Source of the DNA: Gemmatimonadota bacterium
Lineage (GTDB): Bacteria; Gemmatimonadota; Gemmatimonadetes; Longimicrobiales; Gaopeijiaceae
Assembly (NCBI GenBank): GCA_013002885.1
Contig: JABDLS010000033.1
Coordinates: 1-64,000 of the forward strand
Reading direction: 5' to 3'
Length of the DNA stretch: 64,000 nt
The notes under the pieces: generated by a model
Database searches by the model: none
The model's input: only the letters and a program-made list of their open reading frames with translations
Told to the model about the DNA's origin: nothing
Shown here: piece after piece, positions 7,813 to 16,348 of the stretch
Position numbering within the stretch: the stretch's first letter is position 1
How the letters are laid out: the number at the start of each line of letters is the position of its first letter
Made by a program: the position numbers and the translations under genes

Positions 7813-9345
7813 ATGACGCCGGACTCCACGATGATTCCTTCGGGGATCGCCCCTCTCGACGACCGCGTCGGCGGACTTCAGGCCGGAGGCAACTACCTGG
7901 TCGTCGGGGCTCCGGGCCCGGAAAAGATGGTCGCGGCTCTGCAATTTCTTCACGCTGGCGTAGCCCTGGGCGAGCTCTCTCTCCTGGTGACGAACAGCGA
8001 TGCCGAGGGCATTCTGGGTGTCGCGAAGGCCTGGGGGTTCGACCTTCACGACGCCTGGCTGAACGGCACGCTGCGGATCATCGGCTTCAAGGACGACTTC
8101 GAGCTTCGAGCCATCCGTTCCATCGCTCCGGAGGAGGTGGTCGAAGAGCTCGACCTCCTCGTTGGACCCGACGTGGAGCGCATCGCCATCGATCCGGGGG
8201 CCATGCTCCTGACCGGTGGAGCGAGATCCTTGCTGGGCTCTACGTACCTGCACTGGGCGCGCGACCACGAGGCGACGGTGGTGACGACGTTTTCGGTGGA
8301 CGGTGGGGCGACGTCTCTGCCGTCGTCGGCCGATTGGCTTGTTCATGCGACCACCGGGCGTCTGCTCCTGGAGAAGCGTAGCGACGGCCTGTGTCAGGCC
8401 ACGTTGTCGAGGTCGGTACCGGTTCCGGGGCAGCGCGAAGAAACGATCTCGCTGGAACTGAAGGCGGGAGAGGGACTGGTTGTCCCCGACAGCTATCCGT
8501 CTCGTCGCGGAATCGACCGCGGCCACATCGACGAGGACAGACTCCTGCTGGTGTCCCTGGGCGACTCCCATGCGTCCGATCTGGAGGCCTGGGCCTCGAG
8601 GGTCTTCGAGACCGACGTGGTCTCCGAGCCCTTCGAGGCCATTGCGAAGGCCCAGTCCGATGCGAGGTACGGCGGAGTCCTCATCCACTCCCCCCGGCAG
8701 CGGGTACGCGATGCCATCCAGGCGTGCATGGCCCTCCGGCCTCTGACCCGGGCGGCCATCGTGTTCGCTTCCGATGACGCCGTTCGCTCCACCGACCGCA
8801 TCCAGATTCTGGAGGCCGGAGCAGACGACTGCCTTTCGGGAGGCCTCGACTTCCGGGAGTTGGGTCTGCGAATCAAGCAGTCCATCGCCACGGGCGCCAA
8901 GCCGGTGCTGGTGGATGGCAGCGGCGATCGGGCCTCGGCCACGGCGGGCCTGACCCCGGCGGAGTCCGACGGGGGCCGCGTCCCCCGCGCGGTGTTCATC
9001 GAAGAGATCAACCGCCGGGCTGCGAGCCCGGACCTTGCCTTCTTCTGCGTTCTCGACGTGACGAGTGCAGCGATGAGTGCCAATGAGCTGGAGGAGGCCC
9101 TTGCCGATCAAGTGCGCGCCGAGGAAGGCGACATCGTCTACGGGGGCCCGGAGCGATGCGCCGTGCTCCTGCAAGGCGCCCGGGAGGGTCAACTCGAAGG
9201 CTTCCTCCGTCGTCTCCGGTCACAGCTCGCCCACCGGGCGGGGATCAACAGCGAATCGGATCTGGCCATCGAAGTCCTGAGCCATCCGAAAGAGTCGGGC
9301 GAGATCTTGGCGCTGCTGGGAGCGTCCGGTGGCGACGGGGAGTAG
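7813..9345 (+). CDS. BcsE-like regulatory protein: pseudo-KaiC ATPase, degenerate receiver, degenerate GGDEF
   Basis: A 510-residue cytoplasmic protein in three parts. Residues 1-230 resemble KaiC/RecA ATPases, but the P-loop reads GAPGPEKM (32-39), keeping Lys38 while losing the second Gly and the Thr/Ser. Residues about 240-355 resemble a response-regulator receiver (AIVFASDD..., EAGADDCLSGG) with VLIHS at 289-293 where the phosphorylated Asp should be. Residues about 390-505 resemble a GGDEF domain with YGGPER at 443-448 instead of the catalytic motif, and Arg435/Glu438 where the c-di-GMP inhibitory site (RxxD) would lie. This order matches what I recall of BcsE, the c-di-GMP-binding cellulose regulator. 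Function is inference: it may activate the downstream synthase. It overlaps the next gene by 17 bp. Confidence 0.65.
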   Translation: MTPDSTMIPSGIAPLDDRVGGLQAGGNYLVVGAPGPEKMVAALQFLHAGVALGELSLLVTNSDAEGILGVAKAWGFDLHDAWLNGTLRIIGFKDDFELRAIRSIAPEEVVEELDLLVGPDVERIAIDPGAMLLTGGARSLLGSTYLHWARDHEATVVTTFSVDGGATSLPSSADWLVHATTGRLLLEKRSDGLCQATLSRSVPVPGQREETISLELKAGEGLVVPDSYPSRRGIDRGHIDEDRLLLVSLGDSHASDLEAWASRVFETDVVSEPFEAIAKAQSDARYGGVLIHSPRQRVRDAIQACMALRPLTRAAIVFASDDAVRSTDRIQILEAGADDCLSGGLDFRELGLRIKQSIATGAKPVLVDGSGDRASATAGLTPAESDGGRVPRAVFIEEINRRAASPDLAFFCVLDVTSAAMSANELEEALADQVRAEEGDIVYGGPERCAVLLQGAREGQLEGFLRRLRSQLAHRAGINSESDLAIEVLSHPKESGEILALLGASGGDGE

Positions 9346-11650
9346 CCGGGGCGACCGAAGCAGCGGGTACGTCTTCAAGTTCGTCGGGACCGCTGCCCTG
9401 CTCGTCGTGGGCACTTTGGCTCTGGTCCTGTACGTCTTGCCCGAGAGGTATGTCCTGTCGTCGGGCTTCAGGGAGGGGAGCCTGAACCTGCCGAGCCCCG
9501 CGACCCCCTTCGAGCCGGCCCCGCCGCTTCGGATCGCCGCGATACCGGGGATCACGCGGGGGCCGGGCGCGGCGCCGGGCGACGTTGTCGCCATTGGTCC
9601 CGTTCGCGGACCGTCCGAGCTGTTCTGGGAAGAGGTGCTGCCCCTGTTGGAGGCGGGGCGTTATCGCGACGCCATTCCCCTCTTCACCAGCTACCTCGCT
9701 CGCTACCCGGGCGACGTCGGTGCTCGCAGGGAGTTCGGAAACACGCTCGCCGGGGCGGGCTATCGTGATCGTGCGATACCCATCCTCGAGGAGCTGTTGG
9801 ACTTCGAGGACGACGACGAGCTCCACCTTCTTCTGGCCCGCCTGCTGCGTGATGAAGGACGCGTTGCCGATGCGGGCGTCCACTACCGCGTCGTCCTCGA
9901 TCGACGACCCGAAGACGAGGCTCTGCGCGTGGAGTGGGCTCGGGCTCTCTCCTGGATCGAGGACTACGACCAGGCCGAGGAGGTCCTGCGCGAAGCCCTC
10001 ACGCAGTCGCCGGAGTCGGTCACCCTCCGGGCCGAGCTGGCCCGGGTCCTGGTCTACGCCAACCGGCTCGAAGAAGCGCGAAGAGTCCTGGCCTCGCTCA
10101 CCGAGGAGGAACTTCGCGATGAAGGCCTCTTGGCAGTTCGGGACGACGTGGTGGCATGGTTGACTCCGCCGCCGGACACCTCGGTGGTGGTGCCGGAGGC
10201 GACGCCGACCCTGCTGGAGCGGGCGATTAGGGCACGTGAGGCCGACGACTTCGCCGAGGCCGATCGCCTCTTCCGGGCCGCCCTCGTCGAAGCGCCGGAC
10301 GATGTGGAGGGATGGCAGGCCTATGCCGACTTCCTCCAATACGAGAGGGAGGACTTCGAGGGCGCACTCTCCGCCCTGAAGGAGGTAGCCCGACTGACGC
10401 CGGAGGCCGACCCGACCCTCGAATTCCGCATGGCGCGGCTCGAGCTGTGGACGGACAGTACCGACGCGGCGCGGGTGCGGTTGGAGGAGTTGCTGGCCGT
10501 CCTCCCTGGGCCACCGGCCGAGGGTGGGGCAGCCCCGCCCCCGAGCCGTGCCGATGTCCTCGCCCTCCTGGGTGACATCCACCGATGGGATGGCGAGCGG
10601 CTCCCGGCCGTCCAGCGCTACGAGGCCGCTCTGGCCGCCGAGCCCGATCACGGGGGCGCCGACACGGGGCTGGAAGCGATCCGCTCCGAAGTCGATCGTT
10701 TCCTGGTTCAGAGCGAAGATCCGGGTCTCGGCGCGGCCGCCTCGAGCTTTGCCGACACCGACGATTTCCGACGGTACGACGCGGCCGGGGAATGGACGGC
10801 TCTCCAAGGGCGGTGGGTCTGGTCCACACGTTCAGGAGCCCGCTGGCTCGAAGGACTCGAACCGGCGGGAGGGCCCGGCGACCGCCAGGGGTTGTTCGCC
10901 GATGTCGAGGGCGCGCGCTGGTGGCGATGGGGCACGGTGCGCACGGCCGCGCGTCTGGGTGTTCAGAACGTTCGCGCCAGCGATGTCGATCTGGGCCTCG
11001 GGCTCTCGGCTCGCTTCATCGGCGGGTCGGGGCGCCGTACCGATGTCCGCTTCGACCACGAGCCCGCGTTCGCAGTGACGAACACGCTGCAATCGGTTGC
11101 GGTGAACGTGCGGCAGGACCGATTCGGGATCACTCACAGTCAGCCCTTGTCGGATGGCTGGAGCGCCGCCGTCTCGGCCGAGGCGGCGTCCCTCGAGCAT
11201 CGCGGAATCTCCGGGGCCGATCGGAACCTCCGTATTCAGGTCGGCGCCAGCGTGGGACGGGCCTTGTCGCAGTCGGTGACACTGGGGCTGGCGAGCAGGG
11301 CCCTGCGCTACATCGACGCGGCCCCCGACGTGACCGCCGTCCCCCTCTATTGGGATCCGGATCTGGCCGTGTCCATCGGTCCATACCTTCAGCTCAACCA
11401 GCCCGTGAGCCGATTGTGGACCCTGACCGGCCGGGCCAACCCGGGCCTGGGCTACATCGACGAGCGAGGGCGCAGCAGTGAGATCGTCCCTGACCTGTCA
11501 GGCCGGATCGGGCTCCTGCGTGACGGCACCAAGTACCGGACGAGCATAGAGTTCTTCTACGGCCAGGGCCGATTCACGTCGTATCGGTACTACGGGCTCG
11601 ACGTCTCCTTCAGCGCCCGCGGATGGTTCGGGCCAGGATTCGGGCGATGA
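9329..11650 (+). CDS. TPR-repeat exopolysaccharide export protein with C-terminal beta-barrel (PgaA/BcsC/PelB-like)
   Basis: A 773-residue protein. One hydrophobic helix at about 14-38 serves as anchor or signal sequence. Residues about 90-460 are TPR-like helical repeats (for example LLEAGRYRDAIPLFTSYLARYPGDVGARREFGNTLAGAGYRDRAIPIL). Residues about 490-773 alternate polar and aromatic residues in strands, as in an outer-membrane barrel (RWWRWGTVRTAARLGVQNV, YRTSIEFFYGQGRFTSYRYYGLDVSF). This layout is that of the export porins of PNAG, cellulose and Pel. The start is GTG 9329 with GGGAG upstream, within the previous gene; the stop overlaps the synthase start (ATGA). It should carry the polymer across periplasm and outer membrane. 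Confidence 0.8.
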   Translation: MATGSSRGDRSSGYVFKFVGTAALLVVGTLALVLYVLPERYVLSSGFREGSLNLPSPATPFEPAPPLRIAAIPGITRGPGAAPGDVVAIGPVRGPSELFWEEVLPLLEAGRYRDAIPLFTSYLARYPGDVGARREFGNTLAGAGYRDRAIPILEELLDFEDDDELHLLLARLLRDEGRVADAGVHYRVVLDRRPEDEALRVEWARALSWIEDYDQAEEVLREALTQSPESVTLRAELARVLVYANRLEEARRVLASLTEEELRDEGLLAVRDDVVAWLTPPPDTSVVVPEATPTLLERAIRAREADDFAEADRLFRAALVEAPDDVEGWQAYADFLQYEREDFEGALSALKEVARLTPEADPTLEFRMARLELWTDSTDAARVRLEELLAVLPGPPAEGGAAPPPSRADVLALLGDIHRWDGERLPAVQRYEAALAAEPDHGGADTGLEAIRSEVDRFLVQSEDPGLGAAASSFADTDDFRRYDAAGEWTALQGRWVWSTRSGARWLEGLEPAGGPGDRQGLFADVEGARWWRWGTVRTAARLGVQNVRASDVDLGLGLSARFIGGSGRRTDVRFDHEPAFAVTNTLQSVAVNVRQDRFGITHSQPLSDGWSAAVSAEAASLEHRGISGADRNLRIQVGASVGRALSQSVTLGLASRALRYIDAAPDVTAVPLYWDPDLAVSIGPYLQLNQPVSRLWTLTGRANPGLGYIDERGRSSEIVPDLSGRIGLLRDGTKYRTSIEFFYGQGRFTSYRYYGLDVSFSARGWFGPGFGR

Positions 11651-12969
11651 GCCGCGGCCGCCACTCCATCTGGCAATCCCTGGGCGTCGTCTTCGTCACC
11701 GTGGGATTGATTGTGGCCTTCGTGATCTGGGCGATCCTGGTGGGTCCGGAGATCCAACGGATCATTGTCCGGGTGGTGGTGGTGAGCCTCGTCATCTTCC
11801 TCGTCATCCTCTTCCTGAGGTACTTCTCCCTGCTCTGGTTCTCCTATCTCGGCCACGCCGAGCGGAACGTGCTCGGTGTTCGGGAGATCCGGGAGCTGCC
11901 GCCCGTCTCCATCATCATCCCGGCCTACAACGAGGGTCGAGTCCTGGAGCGCGCGCTCACGAGCCTCATGCGCCTCGAGTACCCCGAGTACGAGGTGCTC
12001 GTCGTCGATGACGGGTCGCGGGACGACACGCTGGAGATCGCGACCCAGTGGGAGGGCCAACGTGGAGCCGCACTCTTCAGGGTCATCACCAAGCCCAACG
12101 GTGGAAAGGCCAGTGCACTCAACGCGGGAATCGCCCATTCCATGCATCCGCTGGTCTTCTGCATGGACGCCGACTCCTACCTCGAGCCGCGTTCGCTGCT
12201 CCACGCGGCTCGCCACTTCACCGATCCCGCAGTCGGGGCGGTCGCCGGCAACGTGAAGGTGGAGAACCGAAAATCCATCGTGACGCGCCTGCAGGCCCTG
12301 GAGTACATCGAAGGGCTGAACATGCCGAGGCGAGCTCAGGGCTTCATCGCCGCCGTGAACATCGTCCCAGGGCCCGTCGGCCTTTTCCGACGTGAGGCCC
12401 TGGAAGAGATCGGCGGTTACGACACCGACACCTACGCCGAGGACGCCGACCTCACACTCAAGATGATGGCGGCGGGATGGCGCGTGCAGTACGAAGACCA
12501 GGCCATCGCGTGGAGTGAAGCGCCCGAGTCCTGGCGCGACCTGACGCAACAACGGTATCGGTGGACCAGGGGAATCCTGCAGGCCATCCGGAAGCGGAAG
12601 GGGCTCTTCCTCCGGCCGTTCCCCGACTTCCCTCTCTGGATCTCGACCATCCAGCTGGGCTTCGAAGCCCTGGTCTGGCCTGCCATGAACGTCTTCGCCC
12701 ACCTCTTCTTCGCCATCGTGGCGATCCTTTTCGGGGCGGGCGAACTCATCGTCTACTGGATGATTCTCCTCACGCTCCTCGATCTCGTGGCCGCCCTGGT
12801 CACGGTTTCCATGGAGGAGGAGTCACTCAGCCTCGTTCCCATGGCCCTCATCTACCGCTTCGTCTTCATCCTCTTCCTCGACGTGGTGAAGATGTTCGCC
12901 ACGATGGAGGAGCTGTTCCGCCTGGACATGGGATGGGGCAAGCTCGAACGCTCGGAGGCACCTGCATGA
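11647..12969 (+). CDS. Family 2 processive glycosyltransferase, PgaC/cellulose-synthase-like
   Basis: A 440-residue inner-membrane synthase. Two N-terminal helices (about 10-62) precede a GT2 domain with all motifs of processive beta-glycosyltransferases: VVDDGS (Asp121 region), MDADS (Asp174, Asp176), YAEDADL (Glu265, Asp266) and QQRYRW (301-306). Two to four C-terminal helices follow. Size and motif spelling are closest to PNAG synthase PgaC/IcaA, so a beta-linked amino-sugar polymer is likely, but Glc or other sugars cannot be excluded. The start is set by the ATGA overlap with the barrel gene; the stop overlaps the next gene by 4 bp. The upstream c-di-GMP-related protein suggests allosteric control. 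Confidence 0.88.
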   Translation: MSRGRHSIWQSLGVVFVTVGLIVAFVIWAILVGPEIQRIIVRVVVVSLVIFLVILFLRYFSLLWFSYLGHAERNVLGVREIRELPPVSIIIPAYNEGRVLERALTSLMRLEYPEYEVLVVDDGSRDDTLEIATQWEGQRGAALFRVITKPNGGKASALNAGIAHSMHPLVFCMDADSYLEPRSLLHAARHFTDPAVGAVAGNVKVENRKSIVTRLQALEYIEGLNMPRRAQGFIAAVNIVPGPVGLFRREALEEIGGYDTDTYAEDADLTLKMMAAGWRVQYEDQAIAWSEAPESWRDLTQQRYRWTRGILQAIRKRKGLFLRPFPDFPLWISTIQLGFEALVWPAMNVFAHLFFAIVAILFGAGELIVYWMILLTLLDLVAALVTVSMEEESLSLVPMALIYRFVFILFLDVVKMFATMEELFRLDMGWGKLERSEAPA

Positions 12970-13232
12970 ACGTCGTCGACATTCTCGTCTCCATTGTCGT
13001 GGTGACGATCCTGGTCACGATCATCCTCGCCATCGCCACGTACGTGGCGTACAAGCTGCGCCTGTCGCGCGAGCCTGCGCGTCCCGACGATGATCCCGAC
13101 GCGCTGCGTTACTTCGTGCCGTTCCTGCCGGGAACGGAGAGCGAAGACGGTTCGGGCACAGCGAGCTCATCGGCCCTGGATCGTCTGGACCGCGACGTAG
13201 CCGGCCTGGAGGATCATGCGTCCACGGCGTGA
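12966..13232 (+). CDS. Small single-helix membrane protein, putative synthase partner (PgaD-like position)
   Basis: An 88-residue protein starting at the ATG of an ATGA overlap with the synthase. One long hydrophobic helix (about 4-30, DILVSIVVVTILVTIILAIATYVAY) is followed by KLRLSREPARPDDDPDALRYFVPF and an acidic tail. In PNAG systems a small membrane protein, PgaD, follows PgaC and is needed for c-di-GMP-dependent activity; this gene has the same place and size class, but only one helix and no clear sequence match. It overlaps the next gene by 17 bp. Confidence 0.65.
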   Translation: MNVVDILVSIVVVTILVTIILAIATYVAYKLRLSREPARPDDDPDALRYFVPFLPGTESEDGSGTASSSALDRLDRDVAGLEDHASTA

Positions 13233-15213
13233 TCCGGTACCCCGCGCGAAGGAAGCGTGGTGGTGGCTGGGCGGGATTCTCACCCTCGGGCTGGTAGGTG
13301 GCGGCATCGTCGTCGCCGGCATCGCCCTATGGGAGAACATCGATATCCGTCAGTTGGCTCCGTCGCTTCAGGAAGCGCCGGAGATAGCGCCCGATCCGGC
13401 CATGCCGCGGGCATCGGCTGGAACTGCGGCCGGGTTCTCCGCCGTCCTCTTCGAGTCGCCGAGCAATCGGGATTACTTCGAGGACGCCGACTTCTATGGT
13501 GCCCAGCTTCAGCGTTGGCGCGAGCTGACGGAGGTGGTGGGTGGCGAAGTTCGAGCCGTCACCGACGCAGCCGGCTTGAGGGACGTTGCGCCCGACGAGT
13601 TGCTGCTGCTACCCGAAGCGCCCTGCATCTCGTCGAACGAACTCGCGGCCATCAACCGGCACCTCGACAACGGTGGGAGCGTCGTCGCCAACTGGGCCCT
13701 CGGAGTCCGCGACGGGTCGTGTGAGTGGCGCGGCTGGCAGGTGCTCACCGATGTCACCGGCGCAGAGGCCATCCGCGAGCTCACCGAGCGGCCGGCCCTC
13801 TACTTCACCGTTCCAGGGGGGCTCCCGACGTCTCCGGGAATCGATGCCGGCAGCCGGGTCGAGCTTCGTCCCGACCCGGCCATCGCCCTACGGATGCCCG
13901 GTCCTCGGATCTACTGGTCGGACTGGGCACTGAATCCCACTCCGGACCCTGAGGGCGTCGGTGCCGACGTCGCCGTGGCTACGACGAGGACGGACGGAGG
14001 CGGCCGGGTGACATGGTTCGGCGTACGCACCGACCAAGGCGCGACACCCGCCGACAGCGCCAAGCTCGTCCGGGTGTTCGAGAACGGGATCCGCTGGGGA
14101 GCGGGTGTGCCTCACGCGGCGCCGGCACCGTGGCCGGATGCGGCCCGGACGGCCCTGGTCTTCGCCATGGACGTCGAAGGGGAGGACGCGTCGGTGAACG
14201 CCCGGGACGCCGCGGCCATGTTCGAGCTCGAGGGGCTACCCATCAGCTTCTACGTGGTCTCCGGACTGGTCCAGGACGACGAGGTGTTGGCGAACGCCCT
14301 TCACTCGGTGGGAGAGGTCGGCACCCAGACGGTGGACCACACGCCCCTCGTCGGTCTCACCCGACAGGATCAGACCATCCGGCTCCGTCGGAGTTGGAAC
14401 GATATCGAGCGCTGGACGGGAGAGGGTCCGGCCGGCCTGAGACCGCCGGAGGAGTCGGTAGACGCAGGCACCCTGGAGGCGTGGAGTCGCGTCGGTGGGA
14501 CATACGTCCTCGCCAGCAACGAAGCCCGCTCGGCTTCACCTGAGATCCACGAGACCGAGTACGGTCCGGTGGTTCTCCTGCCGCGCCTCCTCAAGGACGA
14601 CTACACCGTCATCGTTCGTGACGTGACCCTGCGCTCCCAGCGTCTCGCTGACGCTTTCGTGGCCGGTGCCCGGAAGATGCGGGCCATCGGTGGCCTGGCG
14701 GTGGTTGCCGGCCACACGCAGATCATCGCGCCCGGTCCTCGCCTCGAGGCCGTGCGTACGGTGGCCGACTCGGTGCGAGCCCAAGGTGAGTGGTGGCTGG
14801 CCGAGGGGCGGGAAGTCGCGGACTGGTGGCTCGCCAGGTCCCGGCTGGAGCTGGCTTGGGAGTCGACGGACTCGGGCGACGCCGCGGCATTGACGAGGAC
14901 CCTCGCCGCCGATGGGCTCGAGCGTGTCCTCGACCATGACCTCCTGGTTTCCTGGTCCGGCGTTGCCGCCGAGGTGGACGAGGACGAGGCGACCGCCGCG
15001 ACCGCTGTCTCCGGAGTGTGGATCGACGTGGTCGCGCCGACTCTTCCCGCAGGCTCGCTACCCCTGGTCGACGGGACATCCGTGGACTTCATCGAGGAAG
15101 AGTGGGGAATGCGGGTCGCCGTCGGAGCCATCGCGAGTGGGGAGGTAAAGCGGGTCTCCTTCGTGACCCAGGGGGGGGACGAGACGGAAGACGGTGCCCC
15201 GGATGCAGGGTAG
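13216..15213 (+). CDS. Membrane-anchored amidotransferase-fold plus polysaccharide-deacetylase-like protein
   Basis: A 665-residue protein with an N-terminal helix (about 16-41) facing the periplasm. Residues about 70-290 look like a class I amidotransferase/ThuA-type Rossmann fold (AVLFESPSNRDYFEDADFYGAQL, GGSVVANWALG). Residues about 310-520 look like a NodB deacetylase: FAMDVEGEDA with Asp319, GTQTVDHT in which the first metal His is Gln371 while His375 is kept, and GLRPPEES. A beta-rich C-terminal part follows. The domain order resembles the middle and C-terminal parts of PelA. Loss of one ligand His may mean altered or absent activity. It overlaps its neighbours by 17 and 20 bp, so it is part of the export operon. 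Confidence 0.72.
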   Translation: MRPRRDPVPRAKEAWWWLGGILTLGLVGGGIVVAGIALWENIDIRQLAPSLQEAPEIAPDPAMPRASAGTAAGFSAVLFESPSNRDYFEDADFYGAQLQRWRELTEVVGGEVRAVTDAAGLRDVAPDELLLLPEAPCISSNELAAINRHLDNGGSVVANWALGVRDGSCEWRGWQVLTDVTGAEAIRELTERPALYFTVPGGLPTSPGIDAGSRVELRPDPAIALRMPGPRIYWSDWALNPTPDPEGVGADVAVATTRTDGGGRVTWFGVRTDQGATPADSAKLVRVFENGIRWGAGVPHAAPAPWPDAARTALVFAMDVEGEDASVNARDAAAMFELEGLPISFYVVSGLVQDDEVLANALHSVGEVGTQTVDHTPLVGLTRQDQTIRLRRSWNDIERWTGEGPAGLRPPEESVDAGTLEAWSRVGGTYVLASNEARSASPEIHETEYGPVVLLPRLLKDDYTVIVRDVTLRSQRLADAFVAGARKMRAIGGLAVVAGHTQIIAPGPRLEAVRTVADSVRAQGEWWLAEGREVADWWLARSRLELAWESTDSGDAAALTRTLAADGLERVLDHDLLVSWSGVAAEVDEDEATAATAVSGVWIDVVAPTLPAGSLPLVDGTSVDFIEEEWGMRVAVGAIASGEVKRVSFVTQGGDETEDGAPDAG

Positions 15214-16327
15214 GCCGCTCCTTCCCGTCGGGCTGCTCGTCATCGTCGGATGTGCCGCGGGGCCTGCGCCTACGGTGGTCATGCCCACGACGTTGGATCG
15301 TCCCTTCGTCGCCGGTTACCACGCATACTGGACGGAAGATGCGTGGGTCGACTACCCGTGGGACGTCCTCGACGAGCTCTATTTCTTTGAGCTCGAGCTC
15401 GGCGCCGACGGCGAGATCATGGACGCCCACGGCTGGCCCCATCGGTGGGGGCCCATGGTCACGGCTGCGTCGGAGGCCGGGGTCCAGGTCGTGCCGACGA
15501 TTTCCATGCATGACCCCGAGGCGTTCGAGGCCCTCTTCGCCGATGCGGCACGGGTGGGCGTGGCGGTGGACCGCGTGACGGGGCTCCTCGACGCCTCGAC
15601 CGAGCGGGAGGGACTCGAGCTAGCCGGGATTCATCTGGACGTCGAGGTATTCCAGCCCGTGAGCCCCGATGCCCGAGACGGCTACACCGCCTTCGTGGCC
15701 CGTCTCGCCGAGGCGATGCGCCGCCACCATCCCGGCCGATCGCTCTCCGTTTTCGTCCTCGCCTTCGACGACGACGACGTCTACAACGAGCGGGCACTGG
15801 GGCAGATCGCCGACTTCGTCGTCGTGCAAGGCTACGACTACCACAGCATGGGGAGCGCCAACGCGGGGCCGGTGGCGGCGCTACGCGGGTGGGGGCGCCT
15901 CAACTGGGAGACGGTCTTGCAGCGCTTCGACGGATTCGGGGTCCCGAGAGACAGGATCGTCATGAGCGTGCCGCTCTACGGCTACGAGTGGCCGGTGGTG
16001 AGCGAGGAGCCGGGTGCCGCGACGCGGGGGGAGGGAGTGACGGTCCCGTACGACGCGCCCGACGACGTCTTCCCGGAGCTTCCCCGGGCACGGGAACAGG
16101 CCGAGCGACATGGGATTCGCCGCGATGCCCTGAGCGGAGCGCCCTTCTACGTGTATTCCGTCGACGGAGGATGGATTCAGGGTTGGGCGGAGGATGTCGA
16201 GAGCCTGGCGTCGAAGGCCGCCTTCGCCCGGGACAATGGGCTCGGGGGAGTGGCCCTGTTTCCGCTGGCGTACGGAGGGGTGGAAATCTGGAACGAGCTG
16301 CGGCGAGCGTTTCCGCGGAGTCGGTAG
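15194..16327 (+). CDS. GH18-like glycoside hydrolase lipoprotein
   Basis: A 377-residue exported protein: LLVIVGCAAG is a lipobox, so it should be lipid-anchored. The barrel shows FVAGYHAYWTED near the start, GIHLDVEVFQP with Asp149 and Glu151 (the GH18 DxxDxDxE region reduced to LDVE), VVVQGYDYHSMG and MSVPLYGYEWPV, the usual GH18 order. It likely cuts the polymer made by this operon, as the hydrolase domains of PgaB and PelA do, or helps its release. GTG 15194 overlaps the previous gene; ATG 15203 is an alternative start. It is the last gene of the operon, ending 21 bp before a convergent glycosyltransferase. Confidence 0.75.
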   Translation: MPRMQGRPLLPVGLLVIVGCAAGPAPTVVMPTTLDRPFVAGYHAYWTEDAWVDYPWDVLDELYFFELELGADGEIMDAHGWPHRWGPMVTAASEAGVQVVPTISMHDPEAFEALFADAARVGVAVDRVTGLLDASTEREGLELAGIHLDVEVFQPVSPDARDGYTAFVARLAEAMRRHHPGRSLSVFVLAFDDDDVYNERALGQIADFVVVQGYDYHSMGSANAGPVAALRGWGRLNWETVLQRFDGFGVPRDRIVMSVPLYGYEWPVVSEEPGAATRGEGVTVPYDAPDDVFPELPRAREQAERHGIRRDALSGAPFYVYSVDGGWIQGWAEDVESLASKAAFARDNGLGGVALFPLAYGGVEIWNELRRAFPRSR

Positions 16328-16348
16328 GTCCGGCGGGGCTCGATTCGT

